The notes under the pieces were generated by a model. That model ran no database searches. It saw only the letters and a program-made list of their open reading frames with translations, and was not told the DNA's origin. 20,000 nucleotides of DNA from Chrysomallon squamiferum. Taxonomy: Eukaryota > Mollusca > Gastropoda > Neomphalida > Peltospiridae. Below, one piece after another: positions 13,121-20,000 of this stretch. Position numbers and translations under genes: made by a program. The stretch lies in NCBI GenBank assembly GCA_012295275.1, contig CM022674.1, forward strand, positions 655,001-675,000, read 5' to 3'. Numbering within the stretch: the stretch's first letter is position 1; every line of letters starts with the position of its first letter.

Positions 13121-13153
13121 AAAACTGACTGACTTTGGTTACAGTTCACATCC

Positions 13154-13159
13154 AATAAA
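13154..13159 (+). terminator. Polyadenylation signal of RPL22
   Basis: AATAAA lies 34 bases after the stop codon, followed by a T-rich stretch (about 13178-13195). This gives a 3' UTR of roughly 55 nt, as expected for a ribosomal protein gene. Confidence 0.75.
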
Positions 13160-16100
13160 TGGTGTATCTGGACAAATGCATCTTTGTTTTTTTCTAATAT
13201 AATCGTCATTTATTTTTAAATTTAAAAAAAAAAAAAAAAAAAATTTCCCCGAAAATACTAAAATAAAATTTTCGTAATATCTATGAATGTATTTTAGAAA
13301 TGACAGATACGCAAGTCAGAGTTGAGGATGCCAGGGGTGCACAGATTGTGTGAATGGCAGTTTTGTTCACACAAGAATTGGATGAAATTCTCTTTAGGCA
13401 ATCCATCTTCTAGTTATACTAAGTTGGTGCAGTGCTGAATGATATTTTGCTTGTCACTGAAAATAACTGCAATTCGCTACATCAACAATGTTTGTCTCTA
13501 TGCAACATTCTTACCTTTTTACATGCAGTGAAGGTGTATCAATAATGACTGATAATAATAGCAATAATACTAAAATCATGATAAATATATTTTTAAAAAA
13601 AACAGACACGTTTAAAATTCATTACAGTGATATATCGTCTTGTATTGGTTTCTAAAATTTTCGAATGCATTTAATTTTTTTGATTTCCAGGTTTCTTGAA
13701 TTGATCCTTTTGGAGTTGTGTGTCAATTCCTGCTTTATTATTCTTGTATATTTAAAATACACTTCCATAAGGCTGAATTAATAAAACTATTAATTATTAA
13801 GTATTTATTAGCTACTTAAGTTGTAAATAATTGTGAAATACACTATAACAGTGGTCTTAAAAAATACAACCTGAAAATTAATATTTTTTGTAGTAGATGT
13901 ACATTATCAGATTTCTCTTTATACAAATGGGTTTCGGAACAAGATTCATGTATTACGCAATAGGTGAAACTGTGATGTTATTGATTTGAATATTAATATA
14001 TGCATGTAAGTTCAAAATATGTCTCTTTATTATGTGGTTTGAGACCTGGAAAATTAACTTACAAAAGATGTACATACCCTGACTAACCATATGGACCAAG
14101 CTTATTCAGCATACCTATGATGATGCAGTATGCCACTTGGCTAAGTGTTCGAACAGTTGTTTTCACTGATTAATATAAAGTGATCAGGTTTTCAGAGCTA
14201 ACTGGTGTAGCTACATGCTCACTGACCAAGCTGGTTGGAACGGTCAAAGCATGAAATATACATGGATGTATCTGGAAATGCTATGACATTAGTGTTAGAG
14301 AGCTGGTTTGTATGGACAGTTCTAAGAGCTGCCAGGAAACTTCATGTGCTGCAGAATTACATTCAAGAACTGAAGTTGAACAAGAGAAAAATAAGTTTTG
14401 CTGCCAACAGCAAGGAATCGTCAAAGTGCACATTACAACAGATAGGGGAAAGAATATGTTCAGATATTCAAATAATTCATAAATTTGACTGTAAATGTAA
14501 TGCAGCATGGCATTTTTTTGGTGGTTTCTTTTGTAGCATAGTTTATGTATAATTTTTTTTTTTTAATTGACTTAATAAATATTTTATAATTAAAAGACAA
14601 ACAAAACAAAAAACAAATAATGTTTTATTACCATCAGTACAACAGAAACACTGAAAAAAAAGTTAACATACATTTAAAAAAATAGTGTAAGAGTTAACAT
14701 AAAAATATAGTTATCCCTTGGTGTGTTGATAAGGTCCAAACAAGCCTTTATGTAATATAACAAATATAGAAATTTTAAAACAAAATTGCATATAAAAAGA
14801 TGCATATATATATAATTTGTATATTATTCGGTAAAATGTTAACATACAGTAACCACATTTAAAAGGTTTAAAAAAATATTTGCACCAAATATTAATAAAA
14901 TAAGCTCATTTTGGTAAGAATTTCAAAAACAATATTTATTCTTTATCTGAAAATTAAACTGTTCAAGAAGCTAGTGCTGGATATATTAAAATTAAAATGC
15001 AATAGAGAATTCTTTATATCTTTGCCTTTTTTTACAGATTAAAATGTGAAATGAACAAACTGCTGCTAGTTTTTCCAAAAATAAACTTTGAATCTCTGAT
15101 GGTTGTGAAACAGAACAAGTTTCTCCTTAACTAGTGCTATTTTCTACAAGTGTACAGTTTAAACACTTAACTGAACATTCTGTTAAGAACTAATTCAGTG
15201 AATGAAAATTCTTCCTAAAATGTACATACACGAAGACTGATTCACCAAAGCTAGTCTACATATTTATTTATTTATTTATTTAGTATAATAAATTCTGCAA
15301 TAAAGATATGTTTAATATTTCTGCCTTCTTACTGTTAAAATATTTGAGATATTTTACCAATAAGAGTAAATAAAAAAAACTTAAAATTTCAAGAACTGCT
15401 TATTTTAAGATAATACACAAACAAAGTCAAATGCAACATCAGTTAAATCAAAATATCTGGTTCAACTTGAATAAATTCCGTATTTAAAAGATTACCAGTG
15501 AAATTATTAGATATTAAAATTCAATTTTATTAACAAGTGGTTCATTATTTAAAAAAAAAAACGAAAAAGAAGAAGAAAATGAGATTTCAATGAATGTTGC
15601 GGATATTTGAAGTAATTAAACTGAAAATTGATGTTATGAATATTATACAGCTCATTAATAGGAAAAAAATATAGGAATAAAATTTGTGCATTTCTCTTTT
15701 TTAAAGAGAATACAGTTTTTACAGACAACAATATTGTAACACAGATCTGTAAAACCATTTTATACGAGCTGTGATGTCATGGTTTATAATCACCTAACTG
15801 GAATGGTTAAGGAAGTGTCCCCATTTGAAATTAGTCATGCCCATGTTAAAAATAAATCTTATTCAGGAGATCGTGAACATCTTTAAAAAAAAATAAAAAA
15901 ATAAAAAAAATAAACCTATCTAAGTTAGATTTATTAATAATTAAGTAATTAAAAAAACTTTCAAAAAATTATAACTAAAATAAATAGACTGCTTTACCTG
16001 TTGATGTTACTGTAGTAATTTTCTGTAGGTAACACTCACTTAAAATAAATTTAAGTAAATTCAACTACATGTGATATGAATTTAAATTTTTACAAAAGTA

Positions 16101-16332
16101 GAATTTGCGTAGTTTCAAAAAGAAATTTTATAATTAATATTACCATGTGAATGTTTATTTTTAAAAATTCAAATCACAGTCTTTACTAACAATAAAGGAT
16201 AGGATCAAGATTACTGCAAGGAGGCTGCCAGAAAACATGAAACAGTAAATCACTGCTGGAAGAATACCTCTGAATTTGATTTTTGATATGAAGTCATATA
16301 AAGTAACAGGAAATAGCAGTCTCACAATATTA
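13160..16332. other. Convergent RPL22-GALK interval
   Basis: AT-rich, with little simple repeat and no recognised gene. Facing AATAAA signals lie at 14574-14579 (plus) and 14624-14629 (minus), as at the meeting point of two long 3' ends. The piece from 14625 upward could therefore be a long galactokinase 3' UTR. An open plus frame over 14235-14552 has no ATG at its start and no known family signature. Confidence 0.45.
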
Positions 16333-16347
16333 TTTATTTCCTTTATT
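16333..16347 (-). terminator. Candidate polyadenylation signals of galactokinase
   Basis: On the minus strand AATAAA occurs twice within 15 bases (16342-16347 and 16333-16338), about 230 nt after the galactokinase stop. They are the nearest strong signals. A third at 14624-14629 would give a much longer 3' UTR. Confidence 0.45.
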
Positions 16348-16575
16348 GTTAGCAATAATTGGAATGTGCTTTTTAGGTATTATTATTATTATTATTTGAG
16401 ACATATGACATGCACCAATAAATATTCAAGTAATATACCCAGTAACAGAAAACAGATTTACAAAATATTTTCCCAAAGCTTTACAGAAACAAACTAGCAC
16501 AAATGATATTCATACACCTTCATTACAAAACAGAATGTAAAATTAAAAGTTATTGCTGCATATGAAGTTGGAACT

Positions 16576-19306
16576 TCACAAACTGAGAGATCGAGCTCCG
16601 TCGGAAGGAGCACAAACATAGAATGTGGCCTGGCCACTGTATTTCTCCTGAAAATAACAATAACAAATTTATCAAATTTAAACAGTAAATCATGCGATCA
16701 TCAGTTATCAAAAATGAGTAATACCAGCTTTGTATTACAAAACACACTTATTGTTATAATTAATTTCTTAAATTAAAATAAAGTAAAGTTTATATTTTTA
16801 CTGAAATCTTATAAATAAAATATTTTTCAAAAATTAAATTTCTTAACTAAATGAGTTAACTAATTAATTTTTAAAAAAATGTATATTTTTTTGTCTTACA
16901 AATAAAATATTTTTCATTAATTAAATTAAATTTCTCTACCTTCATATGGGCTATAGCCTTCTCTACTGAATCCTTCTTAACCAAGGTAACAGTGCACCCC
17001 CCAAAACCCCCACCAGTCATCCTTGATCCATACACGCCCTCCACCTCCTGGGCAGCATCTACAAGCACATCAAGCTCGAGACAGGAGACCTCGTAATCAT
17101 CTCTGTAATTAGAAAAATTAAAACATTTTTTACATTTATCAGCAATTGTGTATTTGAAGACATGTAAACCAGTGAACAAAATCATGAGAGAACAAGGATT
17201 TTGTTTTGCATTGTTGGGTTAAAACAAACACTGAAAATATAATGCTTGGTTTTAACTCTGCTTAAATACCTCAGTGATACGTGACTTTCTTTCATCAGTC
17301 GACCAAACGTTTTGTAGTCGTTGCATTCCAAAGCTTTCGTGGCCTCCACAGTTCGTCTGATTTCAGTGATAACGTGATGAATTCTTCTGTACATTTCAGC
17401 ATCCATTTCTGATTTAAATTCTGAATAGACCAACCAAGATTACAACATTTTAATTCAACTTTATTAAATCTGATTTTTTTAATCTGTAAGTAATATTAAA
17501 ATACAAAACATGTTGAACTTTTAGTTTCAAATTTGTTAGTAATGCTAAACTACATTTCATTTTTTTATCCATTATTTTTTAATTTATAAGAAACATAAAA
17601 CTGTAATTTATCATTTCCAAGATGTTAAAATTTGGTTTTGAATAATAATATAAAAAAAAAAAATAGAATAATAACACCATATTAAATTATTATTAATAAT
17701 AATAACTAAAATAATGTAAAATATTAATAATAAAAGAACAAAAACAATAAGAACACAGTTTTCAGTTAAAATAAAATGTCTGTGACGAACCTTCTAGATC
17801 TTTCTCTGTAGCATCACGTAAACTCTTCTTCTTCATCAGCTTGGCCGCCCACTCACACTGTCTCCGCCTGGTTGGGTACTCTGAGCCTGTCAGTTCATGC
17901 TTCACGTTCGAGTTGGTCACAAGAATAACAACACTGGGATCACTCATCGGAACCAGCCGTCCTTCCAACGATCTGACAACAAGACAAAAAAATAAAATAA
18001 AAATAAATAAAAAATATGTCTTACTTAACGACTCATTCAGAACATTAGATTTACAGTTATTATGATACCAGATACTTAATAACATGATATGATCATTAGG
18101 ATGAGATATATTCTGAATGCACCATACAAGAAACAGGATAGTACATACCATGTTCTTTTTACACGAGTTGTGGAAGGAACTACTAATTGAAAGAGAAAAC
18201 AATTAAAAGCACAAGTATTAGTGAATATTTTTTTTTATTACATTTATTTTCGATTCTGTTAAATTCATCTGTAATTTTTTTTAATAAATTTATAAAAAGT
18301 TAAATGCAAAAAAGAAGATGACTTTGACATATCTCAAACATCACAAATAAACTGAAGCTTACTGTTACTGATTTTTTTTTTTTTTTTACCTGCAGTCAAT
18401 CAATAAAGCATGCCCAGCTTTTCCCATTACAGCAATAAACTGATCCATGATGCCACACGGCATTCCTGGAAAGTCATGCTCTGCCTTCTGGCATGCCAAA
18501 ATCTTCTGCATCGGCTTCACGTCGGTGTTGTCATCAGCAATCTGATCCAGGAACATGTAAGTCGCAACTTCAATCGACGCAGAACTGGAAACGCCACCAC
18601 CTATAGGCACTGATGTTGTTATCACAGCATCAAAGGAAGGCACTTTACCTGAAGAAGAGAATTACATGGAACCTGAAGCTCAGTTGCCTGAAATATCACG
18701 GTTTGCAGGTTCAAACCTCTGTTGGGATACTGAATAAGCCAGGAAATACTTACAGAGAGTGGTATATATATATTACCTGTTCTATATCACTATGCAAATA
18801 AACCATACTTTTTTTTATACTTTCAGACACTAACTTTGCTATTAAAATAGACAGATAGAAAAAAAATGTACCAAAACAGAATATATCTGTTATGCAAAAA
18901 CAGAGATGAGTTTCATTGTACATTTATATATATATATATATATTTTTCCACAATCTAAACTATGCACATTTTTTTTATTATATATATATATTTGTTTTTT
19001 TACATACATTACTGGCCCTAAAATTCTTGGTTTCAGATTTTTACTACTGACAGAAAATAAATGTTTGAAGCTTTTCAGTAATTATATCAATAATATATAC
19101 TGAGAAATAAACATACCTATATATTTTGCCACTACCCCTTTGACATAATTTGCCCAGTGTGGTTTGCCTGGTTCTAAAGAAGAATTAGTTGATGGAGGTG
19201 GAAATTCAACTGTTTTTGGTTCATCCACAGTTCCAGCCAAAGTAGAAACTCGACATTTTCCACTATCTGTTTTTCTGCCTACAACTACTGTTACCATTGG
19301 CAGAGC
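16576..19306 (-). CDS. GALK1: Galactokinase, C-terminal 338 codons; 5' exons outside window
   Basis: GHMP-family kinase that phosphorylates alpha-D-galactose at C1 with ATP, the entry step of the Leloir pathway, in the cytosol. Exons in gene order: 19117-19306, 18390-18648, 17791-17972, 17270-17420, 16940-17102, 16576-16647; phases join without error. Landmarks in order: WANYVKGV; the ATP-binding loop [38 protein letters not shown], whose GIMDQ Asp is the family's catalytic base; [41 protein letters not shown]; the C-terminal GHMP motif [11 protein letters not shown]; and a final [12 protein letters not shown]. Length and order match human GALK1 from about residue 55 onward. The missing part holds the signature APGRVNLIGEHTDY region. 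It favours GALK1 over GALK2 because there is no GALK2-like insertion. The donor after 17791 (gttcgt) is weak. Confidence 0.96.
18661..18775 (+). repeat. Possible tRNA-derived SINE in a GALK intron
   Basis: TGAAGCTCAGTTG (18674-18686) resembles a tRNA A box (TAGCTCAGTTGG), and GGTTCAAACC (18709-18718) resembles a B box (GGTTCGAATCC), at tRNA-like spacing. Then come a short unique body and a tatatata tail. The acceptor stem is not tRNA-like, so it is not a functional tRNA. It starts about 10 bp from the exon 18390-18648 boundary. Confidence 0.35.
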
Positions 19307-19512
19307 CTGCAAAATAAATAAATAAATAAATGATGATTATGAAATAAATGTTTATTAATATTATTAATAATTTTCTTTTTCCTTTTTGTATGTTTTGTTC
19401 TTTTTTAGTTTATTGTTGTTGTTGTTTTTTTTTTTTTTTGTTTGTTTTTTAACCATTTGCTTTTAAAGAATGGTATATTCTAATATTAGTTATTATGTGT
19501 ATTAAATTCTTC

Positions 19513-19562
<50 letters not shown>

Positions 19563-20000
19563 TTTGACTATGACTATGAATATGTGGCTACCTTTGTGTT
19601 TATAAATTTGTCATAATTACGTTTTTCTTGTGCGTGAACTAATATATTCATGTTATAAATCATAACACTACTGCCAATCGATATACGACTGAAAGATACG
19701 GGCTTGACCTGGTTCACATGTATTTGATGAATTAAAAAGTATCGTCATCAAGTATGTCGTAAGACCGAATATCCTCTGGCGCAGAAAAGCACACTTTTGT
19801 ATCCTATTTCTCCAGGAAAGTCCGTCTGGACTGTTATAAGCCATAGGATACCCGGGCTAGAAAGTCATACGCCCATGATAAAAAAATTAATTATTAAGTT
19901 AAATATTTAATAATAATAATATGATATTAATATTTATTATATAATAATTAATTATATAAATTACATTTATGATTTACACGAAAAGTCGGAAAACGCGATA
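19307..20000. other. GALK intron running off the window
   Basis: It begins at the exon acceptor with (TTTA)n on the gene strand (19311-19330), then poly-T and a TTA array (19518-19561). From about 19660 the sequence is less AT-rich and contains a nested inverted repeat (19799-19851). No upstream galactokinase exon is present, so the missing exons lie past 20000. Confidence 0.6.

Noticed and set aside
14135-14160. tggctaagtg and gttcgaaca, resembling tRNA A and B boxes
   Set aside because: The two boxes abut with no room for a tRNA body, so neither a tRNA nor a SINE can be drawn.
14235-14552. 105-aa open frame on the plus strand between RPL22 and GALK
   Set aside because: It opens at TTG, not ATG. 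A NSKES motif resembles eL22, but the surrounding residues do not, so I treat it as chance.
16161-16497. Short hydrophobic frames on both strands downstream of GALK
   Set aside because: AT-rich composition yields Leu/Ile/Phe frames. No start context, splice support or family pattern was found.

Overview
The window is nuclear DNA from an animal. It is very AT-rich, its genes are split by GT-AG introns, and it is full of microsatellites. Protein similarity and the repeat style fit an invertebrate, perhaps a mollusc or other lophotrochozoan. That placement is an impression from the sequence; no species is claimed.

Three conserved housekeeping genes account for essentially all coding sequence. 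(1) Minus strand, 384-8459: an eleven-exon gene for the DEAD-box RNA helicase DDX19/Dbp5, the mRNA-export helicase of the nuclear pore. Ten exons join in frame with consensus splice signals. Exon 9 (helicase motifs IV-V) carries two compensating frame breaks and has lost its last codons and donor. (2) Plus strand, 10028-13120: a four-exon gene for ribosomal protein eL22 (RPL22, 134 aa), with a 5'-TOP-like tract and a nearby polyadenylation signal. (3) Minus strand, 16576-19306: the last six coding exons of galactokinase (GALK1-type, 338 codons plus stop). The 5' exons with the catalytic Arg and the signature motif lie beyond the right edge.

Layout: DDX19 and RPL22 are divergent and share a 1.57-kb region holding a perfect heat-shock-element-like array and paired GCGGAAGAA sites. 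RPL22 and GALK are convergent, separated by about 3.4 kb in which I see no gene. Introns hold simple repeats, a 24-bp minisatellite, a decayed pogo/Tigger transposase fragment (RPL22 intron 1) and a possible tRNA-derived SINE (GALK intron). Several microsatellites abut splice acceptors and supply their pyrimidine tracts.

The most interesting signal is a pair of tandem hairpins just upstream of the RPL22 exon 3 acceptor. Their stems differ by a compensatory base-pair change, and the second one buries the likely branch point. eL22 proteins are known to bind RNA hairpins and to regulate splicing of RPL22-family introns, so this is a candidate autoregulatory switch. No CRISPR array, prokaryotic operon or clear RNA gene was seen.
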